DNA of 64,000 nucleotides from Oscarella lobularis (lineage: Eukaryota > Porifera > Homoscleromorpha > Homosclerophorida > Oscarellidae), in contig NC_089177.1 in NCBI RefSeq assembly GCF_947507565.1, positions 2,356,001 through 2,420,000 of the forward strand. The letters run 5' to 3'. The notes beneath the pieces were generated by a model. That model saw nothing but the letters and a program-made list of their open reading frames with translations, was not told where the DNA came from and searched no databases. Made by a program: the position numbers and the translations under genes. Of this stretch, positions 51,801-64,000 are shown piece by piece. Position 1 is the first letter of the stretch, and every line of letters begins with the position of its first letter.

Positions 51801-54800
51801 CTGTCCGTCTTTTGTACGGTAAAGGCAGTTTTTTATGTTATTTCATTTTATAAACCTGCGACTTGTAGGTGGCACTACCGAGTCGCGAAGAGCTCGCTGC
51901 TTCTGCGTGGCATCCAGTAACGAAAGCGTTTGTCAAGACGTTAGGCGACGAGCTTACCCGCACTGCGGCATTGCATGGACGTTCAAATCCGTTACCTGAC
52001 TGTAGTCTTCTTTCCGTCACCTTGTGGAAAATTCTTGTCCAGCTCTGCTCTCGGCTTCCTCCGTCTTCGTTGGTTGTGACCGATCCTCCCGAAGTGGCAG
52101 AACTTGCGCGCGTTTTTGCGTCGTTTTGGCCACCTCAGACTTCGAAGCAATCCTCCATTGCTACCTTTCAGACCGACGTTGACAGTCAACTTTCTGAAGA
52201 CATGACTTCATATAGAAAATGGTTTTTCAGTGTTCGAAGACAGCTAGAAAAGAACTTCACTCATTTTCTTGAAGACAGATTGGCGGTGCAGGCGATGAAG
52301 GATTACATGAGCAATTATCAGAGAATTCGTCTTTTTCATGCAAACTTCTGGTGCCAGTATAACCTCATCAACGAATCAGATCTTCGGAGGAAACTGGCCG
52401 ATTTGAAAAGAATGGAAGAGGCTCTCGCAGGATTGCTGTATTTTTCAACAGCTTCGGAATGGTACGTGCATGTGTTGATGAAACGTTTTCTAATGCTCTA
52501 TATCATAATAGGCGGAGCGTTTTGTATGCACTAACGCAGTGGAAAATTGAGATTGACTCTTCCATGTCTTCCTTGATCAAGTCATATGTCATCGTGGAGG
52601 ATAGTCTAGAAGGCAAGGATCCTAGCGACGTGCCCGATCTCGTCGTTTCATTTTCTCCGCAAACGACGTTCAGCGAAGCTCAAGAAGTCTACAATGCTGT
52701 ATCTAATTTTTTGAGTCCCATGCTCGAGCTCAAGGACATGTTTTTCTACTTCACTGCGCAGAACAGCGTTCTGTTTCAAGCGTTCATGGAAAAAGAATTG
52801 GAGGGTGCCGTGGACAAGTTTAAGAGAGACGATCCGCGGCTCATTACTCACGCTCGCCCGAGAAAATCTATTACTTCTCCTAGCCAATACATGGTTACCT
52901 TCCCAACTTTATTTCCTCGTCAAGGAGCAGGCCACGACGACGACGACGACGAAGAGGAAGAGGAAAAGGCTCAAGCAGGATTTGTTTCTTTAAAGGTGAG
53001 AAATGCAGTATATGCATGGCTCCTAACTTCAATTGGTTTGTGCCAGATCTTTGCTGCTGCTCTGAAGTCTACTCTAAAGTGCTTGGAGGATCTTATTGCA
53101 AACAGGGCTCGATTTAAGGATGTCGTAATGCTTGGACAGGGTCGTTTGAAAGGAGCTAATGTAAAGACGGAGTTTGACAAAGTGGTCGAATTTTCTGCGT
53201 TTCGGCATTACGACGTCAGCAAAGTGCAGCTCGCCATCAAGGACATGCTGGAACTTCTTCAGTATTGCGATCTCATCACGGTATGACAATTTGAGCTGCT
53301 CCACTTTGTGTTGTGTTTTGATTTACAATTTATGCTAGACAATTGTTAACGTTTGTGAGCAATATCAAATGAGAGGCTGCCTTAAGGACAGCAGATTTAA
53401 GGAATTGAAAGAGAAAGGGACTGTATTTGAAGATAGTGAGTGTGGGGCGGATTTGCTGCAGGGGAGATCGTTACAATTTATTTCAGGTTCCAGAATCGAG
53501 CAGATGACGACAGGTCAGTGTAGTGACCTAAAGAAGGCATTTGACCGTTTGCTGGATTACGTTGGGCCAGATAGGCTTCATCTCTTTGATGCCGTAAACA
53601 CTACTTATTAGTGTTTGAAATAGCAATTATTTATTTGCTCATGTTTCTGCAGGTAAAAGAAAGCGAAGAATTTGTCAAATTTATCAGAGATGCGAAGTTT
53701 TACACAAAGTCTGGACGCGATAGTTTCATGCAGCAGGTACGCAAAGAGATCGCTCATTCCCTTGACGGTCCCACCAGCGTTTTGAAATTAGATTGCTCTA
53801 ATAACGAATCAGTTGCACGGTGAAGAATACAACGACACGGTTCTTAATCATCTAGTAGTTGCCTTTCGATGCGTTGCGCCCTTTGCGGATCCGGAGATAA
53901 CATTTGAAAAACTTTTGCAAGAGCTGAGTGGGTCAGAGAAGTTCAAGCTTCAGAATTGGATTGGCCAAATCACGACCGTCAACACGAACATGACACTCAT
54001 AAAGTTTTGGTTCTCCAAAGCACAGGTATGTCTCTGGAAACAGTACCGTTCAAAAGTTCTAGGCATCCCTGGAGAAATCCAGCTTTCGCTCACTTACTAC
54101 CCCAGTTAGATAAAAGCGGGCCCGGTACTCAGTCGAACATTTTGCTGCGGAGAGCTGCTGCGGAGCTTTTGTCTGATCGTCAGTTTGGTTACTTAGTGTA
54201 GCGCACGTTCAACTGCCCCATATAGAGCCGACATAACACTTTGATTTTGCTGACCAAGCGTATTGTCCTAACTTCGCTTTTCGTGTCCAAAGCGCGACCG
54301 AATGTTTCTAGAAAGACCCGCAATGCACTTCGCGGTCAATTCGTCGCTCCTACTTCTCGTAAACGCGCGACGTAATTTAGCGTGACAGGGCGTGTCTTGC
54401 GTACGTAGAACGTGTTTGTTGTCGTCTTTTCGCGTTTTCTGATCGATTTGCGACAAAATGACGTTTGTAGTCATAGTCAGAATTGCATTTGCGGCCGATT
54501 TGTTAGTTCTCGATTGAAACGACGCACTTTTATGTGTGTGTATAGCTGCAGTCGTGTGATTCTAGTGGCGTTGATGCGTATATAACCAGCGTTTCCATGT
54601 ACTTATCAGTAGCAGGAGCAGAAGAGTGTGTGGCTAGGATAGAAGGGAGTTCTATCGCGTCGGCCCTCTTCCACCACATCGCTCGTCGCCCGTCGGTCGA
54701 CTTCGTCAACGACAGGGTCTCTTTCGTCAACCATTGGCGGAAGAGGCTCTCAGCATGCCTGCAAAAGGGCAACGCGAAGATCATCCTAAGAAAAATCGAA

Positions 54801-57800
54801 AACATAATTCCACTTAATGAAACCCCTACCCTACCCTACCCCTATTCTCCCGATACCCGTTACCTTTCCCTGTAATTAGCCTAAACAGATTGTCTTGTGT
54901 TCTATCCCTTGTCTGTGATAACCTAGTGCTTGTGAGTTGTTGTAATTAATAAAAACCCCAAGGTGTGACCATCATGGCCCGGTGGCTGGTCAATTTCCTC
55001 GCTTCCCGCTAACACCGATATTCGGTGCTTTGGCGGTGTACTTCACTAACTAACTGCGTCTAACTGCGTCTCACACATATCCCTTCCCTAGTGCCACGTT
55101 ATTAGTTTGCCCTAGTAGTCTGCCCTTACCTGTACTTGTTAACCCATCTATAGATTTATGTTTACTGATAATATACTAACTTGACAAGGACTCCGGCCTT
55201 CCTAGTGACACTCTCCAATGCGCCTGTGAGGCACTCTGATACCGGATAAACCTCCATAGCACCGTCTTCCGTGGGGTTTGTATCAAGTGTCGTAATATTT
55301 TTTCCTTTTTTTAAAAAAGTTGTCTACTTGAAAGAGGCGCGTTTTTTTACTCTAAACAGCTTTGTTACAGAAGGGGGCCTCAGTTCAGAGTTCAGCTTGC
55401 ACTGACCATAGAAACGTTTTTATCATCTAAATAGAGTAGATTCGCTCTTGTAACAACGACTGTTACTTCTTACGTAGGGAGACACATTGGAAAACGTAAC
55501 CAGAGACTTGGAAGCGATTATGGAAAGTGGAAAAGTTCATTTTGATCTCGGCCACTCGGACGTATTTGGCACGGGCCCGTGCAAAATGAGCTTGTCGTAC
55601 TCAATTAAATCAAAGGAAATGGCGACTACAGCGGGAAGTGCGGCGAGTAAAGGAGTGCCGCCTTCCTATTTGCAGTCATATCGGTCAGTGAAGCACAATT
55701 CCATAGACGATTTGGACTTGAAAGATCTCGATTTGGCGCAAAAAGCTGCTTGGACTAAAGCGTCGTATTCTCGCCAGGTCAGCAAGCCCCCGGAACCGGC
55801 TGAAAGATGGCAGTTGGTCGAAAGGACGATGAGTCGCGACGAATTGGAGGACTTCGTTCGTAAGCTCGGCTTCGTCGAAACCGAAGGCGACGTCTCTCAC
55901 CAGCAGCAAATTAAGCAATTTCAACGCCAGTTCGAATTATTTCGCGAAATCTTCAGTTTGTCCGTTCAGCTATTCAATCTCGGCCACAGTCACTTTCAAC
56001 GAAAATTGGAACCCTATCCTGTATGCACGCCCGATCTAGAAATCGTAAAAGACGAACGAAAGCAAATGCTTTGCGAACGGCAGCAACAGATTAGCGAATT
56101 ACAACAGCTCCATCCTCAACTCCTACTCTTCAACATGCACGCGATCTTCATTCTGGCCCAGGCGTTGATTAAAGGCAACGTCGGCAAAGTGTCCCATTTG
56201 GTCAGCCGACTCTTCGACGGCCAACGGGTCACGATGCAGCAACTCCGCTCGTCGGTCAACAAACTGATTTCGCGTGTTGGAACTACTGATGTAGGAGACA
56301 GCATAATCATTCAGTCCGAAGAAACGCCCGTGCAGAGGGTCGGAACGTTTTTGAAACGACTCGTTGAAGACAAGGATCTCTTCACTCGTCTCTACCCGGC
56401 AAGGCGAAGGCAAAGGACGAGCGAGAGAAGCAAACCGGGAAAGAGCCACGTCGTGCATTTGGCTTACGGATTTAATTTGGATCAACTATTGAAACTGATT
56501 TTGCAAATTTACGACGGGTTTCCCGAATCGTACGAAATGTTGCGCTGCACTAAAAAAATCACGAAGGGAGACGTCGAACTTTTCATGAAGAGAATACAAC
56601 AGTTTCCCTACAGACAGTTCACCTTCGTGCAAGTCGAAGAATTGAGCATCGAACTTCAAGAAGACATCCTTCGATTCCAGCTGGACGCCAGTAAATCCGA
56701 AATGGGACACGTTAACTACATTCTCACAAAGCACGCCGTTTTTCACGAGGCGCCCTGGATAGAAGTGATTCCGTACAAAGAAGAGGCGGCTCTCCCGCCA
56801 AGCGATCGCGTTTCTATCTTATTTCAGGAGTACGTTCTGAAGCCGTACGGTCTGCAAGTGCCGCTGATTGTGCACGGTCGAGCGGGTGACGGAAAATCGC
56901 ACTACATCAAAAAGCAGATCAGCGGACAATTGTGCAATATTCCCGTTCACGAGGCATTTAGTCCATTGTTGGCAATAAAAAAGCTTCAGAAGCTGGAGTC
57001 GTCCAGGGAAATTGGCTGCGTGTATTTCAATTTCACAGCTCCGTTTCCGTGTGAGAGCGAAGTGAAGGAGTACAATGATCTTATGACTGAAGTGTTCTGG
57101 TTTCTGTTCTCACTAATTGGACTGGGTTTTGTGGAGGATGTCGAAACCGGGGAGTCGTTTCGTCTCTCTGGAAGCTTCGAATTGCGCTTTTTTATCGAAG
57201 TTCCTTCGGATACTTCTAACGGCAAAGACGCGCCATGTCTCGACCGCTTTCTTGCTCGACTGCCCTTGTTTAAGTACGTGGGAAGAAAGCACGAAGTAGA
57301 TCCGGACGAACGATTCGACTTGAACGACGACGTCCAAGTCGTGTGCAAATATTTGAATGCCTACGACGAAACGGATAGGAAAGGAAAGAAGAAAATCGAC
57401 ACCTTAATTCGCTTCAAAGTGAACCCGAAGCTCGAAGTGCCAATAAAGTTTGCTGCCGGTCCTGACCTGCCGGACGAAGAATGCCACAGACTGCTTGATA
57501 AGTACATGCCCGAACACGTGAAAGAGAGAAAAGTGATGCAGCATCTCTTTGTCAAGTACATGAAACGGCGATGCTTGGTGCTGGAAAACTGCCCTGGATT
57601 CAACTACAATCAGGGTCGAGGAGAGTATTACACCGATCCGACGACGAATGAACAGAAGCAAGCAGACACCAAGAAACTGGGATCTACTCTCATGTCCGCT
57701 ATGCTTCAGGAAGTGGCAGCCATGTGCAATCCGTCAATTAAATCCAATTGGGGCTACCACGCTCACCAGCAACTAGTGTACGATTTTAAAAGCGGATCGG

Positions 57801-60800
57801 CCAGCTTTCTGTTTTTGTCGCTGAGCCCGGAAAAACTCGATTCTACAGAGCGAGATAGTCTTCAAAAGTTGGGCATCCGTATTCCGAATGTCGTTGACTT
57901 GGGTCGTAGAAAACTACTCGACCAGTATCTATCAAGTGCGCTTAACGTGGCGCTGGAGAAAGACGGTCAGCTGGCAGCGATTGATCGCCATGAGTACGTG
58001 CTTACAGTGGACTACGCCGTGAAAATGCTCAACATACACGAACGGCGAATGTGCGGCGTTCCCGTCATCATCGAAGGCGAAACAGGCGTTGGAAAAACTG
58101 CTCTGGTACGTATGCTCTCTCATCTGTGGAATGAGTCGGTGTCTCAGTCCCGGCGAACTGCAATTGGACGTCTAGTCGAAATACTCAGAAAACGGCAACC
58201 GGGTGTGAGTGACATTGAATCGGAAGGCTTTGAATCTGAATTCTCTCGCGAAGAAGTCGAAGCCGCTTTTCGAGTCGCTCGTGCTCTTTCTCAGGGCAAT
58301 TCACCGGTCGAGGCTGACGTGAACGTGACTTGCAAAGCATATGACGACATACGAAAAGTTCTTCTCGATAGCATCGACCACTCCGCTCTGGAATTGATGG
58401 AGGTCGATCCTTCGGTCGACGAGCTTCTCGAAAGCGCTCGCCAATTGCCCAGTTCCATTGGCATAACCAGACTTTTCTTGAAATTCCTGTCGGCGAAACC
58501 CTTGACGACGTTTTTCAAAATGAGCGTTCACGCCGCTCTGACACCAGACGACATCAAGGAATTCATGACGGAAAAGATCAATTTAGCTCGCGGTATTCAG
58601 CGACGACAAGAGAAGAGCGCGAAGTCGCCTTCAGAAGAGCAACCCGAAGCGTTCCCGCAAGCATCTAACCAAAGCACCGTGCACGCTACGGTCGTAGTAT
58701 TTTTCGACGAGATCAATACATCGTCCTGCATGGGACTATTCAAAGAGATTCTCGTTGATCGTACCATGGAGGGGGAGCCGATACCTGACAACCTGTTCGT
58801 CGTCGCCGCCTGCAATCCGCACCGCGGCAGCAGCACGCCTATTTCGAATTCGTCGGAAAAAGAAGACTGGGTGCTCGGCTCTTACTACGTGCGACCGCTT
58901 CCGCCTACGTTGCATTTTCTTCGCTGGGACTACGGAGCTTTGGACACGCACCAGGAGAACGCCTACGTTCAGCAGAAAATCGCCATGGATCAAGGCCCGT
59001 TGGGCGTTGGCTTAGGACTCCGCGTCAATCAGCTGAGCGATCTTATTTCCGCGGCGCAGGATATGATCAGAGACTTTGCATTGAAGCAACTAGTGAGCGT
59101 CGGCTTTTCTCCATCGGAAGCGAGGGCGAGGGCCAAGAGCTGTGTCAGCCAAAGAGACATTCAACGCGTCTTTGCAATCGCGACATTCTTTCAAAAAAGT
59201 TATTCGGCGTCGCCTGAAGACACTCACGCCGCCGTAGTTCACACTAGCGAAGCAGATCCCATCAGACGAGCGCTACTCGTTGCAATCGGGATAGTCTACT
59301 ACTTGCGACTAGATGCAAACTTCAGAAAGGATTTCTGCAAACGACTCGACGACGTCGAAAGCGGCTGCGGACGAACGCCGTTTCTCACCATATTTCAAAA
59401 CGAAATGGACTCCTATGTCGACAAAATGCACCTACCGCACGGCATTGCCAAAACGAACGCTCTAAAGGAGAACCTATTTGCGACCGTAGTTTGCACTGCG
59501 TGCCGTATACCTCTCGTCATCGTCGGTGCGCCTGGCTCCTCCAAAACGCTCTCTTTCAACTTGACGCTGACCAATCTAAAGGGAGCCGAATCGAAGAAGA
59601 AATCGTTTCGCAATGTGGAGCGATTTCCCGCTCTCGATCCGCATCACTACCAGTGCTCGCGTCGATCGACCTCGTTGGAGATCGAGAACGTGTTCAAGAG
59701 AGCGATCAGCCGACAACAGAATCACAACAAATCGAAGCTTCCCATTAATTGCGTCGTCTTTATGGACGAAGCCGGACTGCCGGAGGAAAGTCACGAATCG
59801 CTGAAAGTTTTGCATTATTATTTGGACGATCCCGAGGTGTCGTTCGTCGCCATAACGAATCACATTTTAGACGCGGCCAAGTCGAATCGAGCCGTTAATC
59901 TCTTCCGTCCAAAGACTGATGTAAACGACTTGCAGACTCTCGCTAAGGGCTGCATGCATTCCGACAAGGAGCTAGTCGAGCTGCGAAATGTTATGACGAT
60001 GATAGGAAAGTTTTGCAAGGCATATCTCAAGTTGATGGCAATGGACGAGTTCAAGAATTTCTTCGGTCTTCGCGACTTCATTCATTTTATCAGCTACCTA
60101 CGGCGTCATCGCGGACAGACGACCGAACTCTCGCCTCGACTCGTGCTCAATGCTTTGGAGAGAAATTTTAACGGGATTTCAAGCAAGCATTTCTCTTTTG
60201 TAGCCAATTTGTTTTTATCGGAAATGGGACACTCAGTCGAACGGTTCGAGAGGCGAAACATCATCAAAATTCTCAAAGACAGTCTTCAGGAGAAGAGCTT
60301 GGCTCACTGCGGAGACGACGAAGGTGCAGAAGCCGAAGTTCGCTACAAATTGATTATCGACACGAGCGAGGACGACTCCATGGCTCGTCTGCTCTTTCAG
60401 CACGGCGTCTTGGAAAAGGCCTCGACTCGCATCTTCTCGTGCAGCGACTTTCCCGGCGACGACGAAATACAGAAAGTTCACATTATATCGGCAATCAAGC
60501 ACGCGGCTCTCGAAGGTCAAACGGTAATTTTGAGTCAAACGGATGACATCAACGAGAGTTTCTACGATCTTTTCAATCAGCATTTCCGTCGCATTGACGA
60601 TCCAAAGCACGGTCGTCGCTACTACGCGAACATTGCCATCGGATCTCACTCTAAACCGTGTCGAGTCGATCCGCAGTTTCAATGCATTGTCCATATGAGA
60701 CAGTCGGAACTTCAAAACGCACCTGCTCCGTTTTTGAATCGTTTCGAAAAGTTTCTCGTTTCTCAAGAAGACTTGCTCGAATCGTCGATGCAGGCTCTTC

Positions 60801-63800
60801 CCCGTCAGCTCAAGAAAGTCGTCGATTTGGCGAGAAGCAAGGCGAAAGATTTCGAAAAGGCTATTGGCGATAAAAACTTGTACGGTCGCAATGAGCAGAC
60901 CGTCGATTCGCTGTTTCTCGAACTCTTGCCCGTGTCGAGCGACGATCGAGCCCAGAGAAGTCTATCTGTTAGAAGTGGCGAAAGAGGCGCGACGCCCCAA
61001 GGCGACGGCGACGACGGCGACGACGACGACGACGACTTTGAGGTTTACGAAGACGTTATAGAACAACAATGGAGAGAAAAGCTGTTGATTGTGTTGGAAC
61101 ATCTCGAACATTTCCTAAAAAGTAAATTGGGATTTTCGTTTTCTCCCAAGTCGACTGAAGAGAAGAGCGCTTTGGCCGATGCCGTCTTTTCGTCTGCCTT
61201 CAATGTGCTCGGCAAATGTGACTTCACACCGGTGAAGAGGAAGCTGATCGACGATCCCCTTCTGATTGGAAGCTGGGCTGCAGAAAGCCTGTCGGACACG
61301 TGGACCGAATTCGAAATAGTAGACGTGTCGAGCACGGACAAACTGCTTCAGGCGTTTGCACTCGCCGCGGTCACTCAGTGGATGGTTCATCACGTCTGTT
61401 CCCGTCTTCTCCAAATAGCGACACCCGAGGCAGTCATTTTGGGAAGTCAGTTTCTCTCCAAGTACTTCAGCACTCAATACTTGGATCATCAAGGTCATTT
61501 CTCCTTGGATGAGCTCGTCTCTCGTGCTTTGTCGACTTCCAACGGGAACTTGTCGAAAACCGTCTGTTTCACCCGAACCAGCTCTGCCATACAGAGTCTT
61601 CCTTCCTTTCACTCGAGTAGCACGGCATTGTCGGGTGGAAAATTTGAAAACATTCTGTCTGTTCATCTCGACTTCGTCATGTGTAAGCTCGAAAGTGTTC
61701 CGACGCTCGAAGCGTTTCAGTCTCGACTGCACGCCTTCTTGAATGGCACCGCGACTCGTCTCTTCCTCGTCATCGCCAACATGCGAGTCTGCTCGATTCG
61801 GCGCATCAATCTCATTCGAATGTTGGCCGAAGAAAAAGAGGAGGTAGCCGGCGAACGAAGTGGAAAAGCCTTCGTTCTTCTACTTCACTACCCGCCTAGC
61901 ATGGGCTGTACGAAGCCGTGCTACCCGTCGCTATTTCTCCACGGCTGGGACCACGTGTATTTGGAGAACATCGTACGAACGGAGAAGGGGAGCCCCGTCG
62001 ACATCGGTCGATGGATTCGAGTCGGCTGTGTCGGAGAAAAAGAGCCGGGTTCGTTTCAGTCGAAGTTTATCGACGCTCTCGTTTCGTTTCTTCCCTCCAC
62101 CGTTCAGCTCGCCTTGTCTCGAGTCGTTTTCGGGAATCATCCGCTGTGCTTTTTCAATCGCAAGATGAGTCCGTCGGAACGGTGCAGTCTCCTGCTCCAG
62201 TTGCTCGAGAATATGCGCTCGTTTTCTGGGATCGTCTGCTTAAAATTCGCGCGCTGTTGGACCGACGAATTCATTGGGGAGCAATTGCGGCTTGCCGTCG
62301 ATTCAGATTCGGAATCGGCTATAACCATAGCGGACAAAATTCAAAATCGACTCAAAAGTCTTCTATACAACTACTTCGCCTACGTTCTCTATCAATTGAA
62401 CAGTGACTACAACTTGGAAATTCTCTTCGATGCTAAAGAATCGGCTGACGTAAAAGACCTGTTTTTGAAGATTTTCAGCGTCACTCCTGTTCCGAGGCTT
62501 ATCGAAATCTCCGTTCGCAACGACACGTTCGACGCGCGGCAGCCTCACCTTCACCGACTTAATCAGCGCCGCACCTTTCCCTTCTTTAGCGTCATTGCTC
62601 GTACCATCGAGCGTCGACTCGACGAAATCCTCGTCGAGATACACAAGGAGCTAAATCCCGTGTTTGACGACGACGCCGAAAACGTGGAAGGCGAAAAGAA
62701 AAATTCTTATGCAGTGCAGCTTTCAAGAATCGAGGGAATTGCCGCTGAGCGTCTATTTTGCAGTCTCGAGGAACCTCAACGGGGCGAGGAGGAGGACGAC
62801 GACATGATTCTCGCTGTTACTGCTTTTGCGGCTATCAAGCAGAACCAGTACTTATGGCAGTGCTACTTGGCGGATTTTGCTCAGACGAAGCTGAATTGCA
62901 ACATGGGAAGTCCGGGCAGCGTGGAAAACACGGTGCTGAGCACTTGGATTGGCGACTTGGAAAAATACGACGTTTCTCAGCGTGTAGTGGCTTTGCACGT
63001 TGTAGCCAGATTGAGACAGAAGAGTATTGGACAGGCGGTGGCCGCTTTGCGTCCTCTGGAGAAAATGAGAGACTTGAATCCACTTTTCAAATCGGATTTG
63101 TCCGTCCTCGGAACGTCGCTATTGACGAGTTCGAACAGACCTGCCGAAGTCAAAGACGAACGTCTTTACTCCTACGTCATTGTCGTGATGTTCGACAATT
63201 TGAGGAATATGCTCAAAAAGGGCGAGGACATCGACGAACCGTTTTCCCAATGGTGCAACGTTTATCAGAATCTGGTAAGTTGAAAATTGACAGGCCATGT
63301 GATTACTTGAATTTGAATTTCTTTCTAGTGTTCGTCGCTTCCGGACATTGGAACCTTTCACTTCTCCGAACGAAGTCTTCGACCGAAGCTGCAATGCATT
63401 CACGCAATTTTTGTTCTCGTGAAATCGCTTCGCTTTACCGAACAGGCTATAGAAGCTGGACTAAACGTGGCAAGAGAAATCGTTTCGACGGCTCTTGCTC
63501 AAGAGGCAAGCATGACAGAATCGCAGGTAGACGAAAAAGTACACTTCTGTCTTCTTCTGCATTCGCTTTCTCTTTATAGCGTGCCGGCGATGTTGCCAGT
63601 ATTCCTTTGACTAGCGTTATCGAAAGCGGCCTTCAGTGTCTCAAGCACGCACTGGGAGCTGAAGGCACCGTGCAGAGCTCAGATGCTCTTACTGCGTTCG
63701 TCTCCGACGTTCTGTCTTTCTATTTTCCGTCTCTTCCTCCGGATTCTCCTCTCGCCTGCTCTCTCAACGACTGCCAGTCTTTGCTTCGCATTACAAGCAG

Positions 63801-64000
63801 TCAAACGCTGTGGGTTTCGGGAAGCGACGATGACGTTACTGCAGGCCCCCGAGGATATGGAATAATTCATCGTTCGGTTTCTGTCGAGGAGTGCGTTGAG
63901 AGGAGCCAGTCGATTCCGATCGGATTGATCAGCTTCAAAGTCTTTCAAACGTGTTTAAGTGAAATACTAAAGAGCACCTGTGGATCCGTTGATAGCAGAA
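48832..64000 (+). CDS. RNF213: RNF213-like giant AAA+ protein (mysterin family), 3' end beyond the window
   Basis: Predicted start M-S-A-E-R-P-N-L-L-P-Q (exon 1, 48832-48865), then many small exons to about 54190, one 7.8-kb exon (about 55479-63274), and exons at 63329-63526 and 63580 to the edge, where the frame is still open. Dynein-like AAA features are visible: H-G-R-A-G-D-G-K-S-H (about 56875), G-E-T-G-V-G-K-T (58078) with F-F-D-E-I-N (58700), and G-A-P-G-S-S-K-T (59527) with F-M-D-E-A-G-L (59758). The hallmark hinge P-C-R-V-D-P-Q-F-Q-C-I-V...A-P-F-L-N-R-F-E-K is near 60660-60750. RNF213 is a ubiquitin ligase that coats lipid droplets and intracellular microbes; its RING and E3 module would lie right of the window, so ligase activity cannot be judged. 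A poly-Asp stretch occurs near 61010. A dispersed repeat fills the intron at 54187-55470. Confidence 0.9.
54187..55430 (+). mobile_element. Dispersed repeat copy R2, abutting an RNF213-like exon
   Basis: Shares its left end (TTTGGTTACTTAGTGTAGCG), middle (AAGGTGTGACCATCATGGC) and right block (CTCCAATGCGCCTGTGAGGC through AAGGGGGCCTCAGTTC) with R1 at 20303-20870. R2 has about 600 bp more, including a 92-codon open frame at 54597-54875 containing V-N-H-W-R-K-R-L-S-A-C-L-Q-K-G-N-A-K-I-I. This may be a retroelement fragment or a nested insertion. It occupies an intron of the RNF213-like gene, and its left end directly follows coding sequence. Confidence 0.6.

Noticed and set aside
61000-61045. 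GAC-rich tandem repeat as an element
   Set aside because: A short acidic low-complexity stretch inside the RNF213-like coding exon, common in such linkers.

Overview
This is animal nuclear DNA with an unusually compact gene layout. The genes are split by very short introns (typically 45-70 bp, GT-AG with a few GC-AG), intergenic spacers are often under 250 bp, and many neighbours are divergent. The gene content is metazoan: DOK-type PH/PTB adaptors, PAR6, SS18, CEP76, CENP-T, a RIG-I-like receptor, dermatan-sulfate epimerase and an RNF213-like protein. Compactness, short introns and an invertebrate-style repertoire suggest an early-branching marine invertebrate. My best guess is a sponge, perhaps a homoscleromorph; this is an inference, since no marker in the window proves it. 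I saw no tRNA, rRNA or CRISPR array.

Layout: 1-3650 is gene-poor and repeat-rich. 3658-9759 holds a possible one-pass membrane micropeptide and three PH+PTB DOK-like adaptor genes, with COX18 between the second and third. 9951-14910 carries ARL2BP and dolichol kinase (start codons only about 30 bp apart) and a CCDC102-like coiled-coil gene. 15174-22480 is a tandem array of three secreted Asp-box (sialidase-fold) genes. 22538-28591 is a divergent pair, a RIG-I-like receptor and a DSE-type epimerase fused to a sulfotransferase-like domain; the last codons and stop of the epimerase lie inside a small TIR transposon. 28764-37142 has CEP76 and an ABCA3-like full transporter, both on the minus strand. 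37389-41199 has PAR6, proteasome alpha-7 and CENP-T. 41304-46127 has two tandem kelch-repeat paralogues that appear to have been copied together with pieces of the neighbouring SS18 5' region. 46579-48683 has SS18 and a PRELI/slowmo protein. From 48832 to the right edge runs one very large RNF213-like gene, incomplete at its 3' end.

Most genes are housekeeping or cell-biology genes: mitochondria (COX18, PRELID3), centrosome/cilium (CEP76, ARL2BP, CCDC102), kinetochore (CENP-T), polarity (PAR6), glycosylation (DOLK, DSE). The RIG-I-like receptor and the RNF213-like protein are plausible innate-immune components, and the sialidase-like array is plausibly extracellular glycan recognition or processing. 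One dispersed repeat family occurs twice, in an intron of sialidase-like gene 3 and against an exon end of the RNF213-like gene. Exon limits were assigned by eye from GT/GC-AG sites, reading-frame continuity and family resemblance. Where exon lengths are given, their sums are multiples of three.
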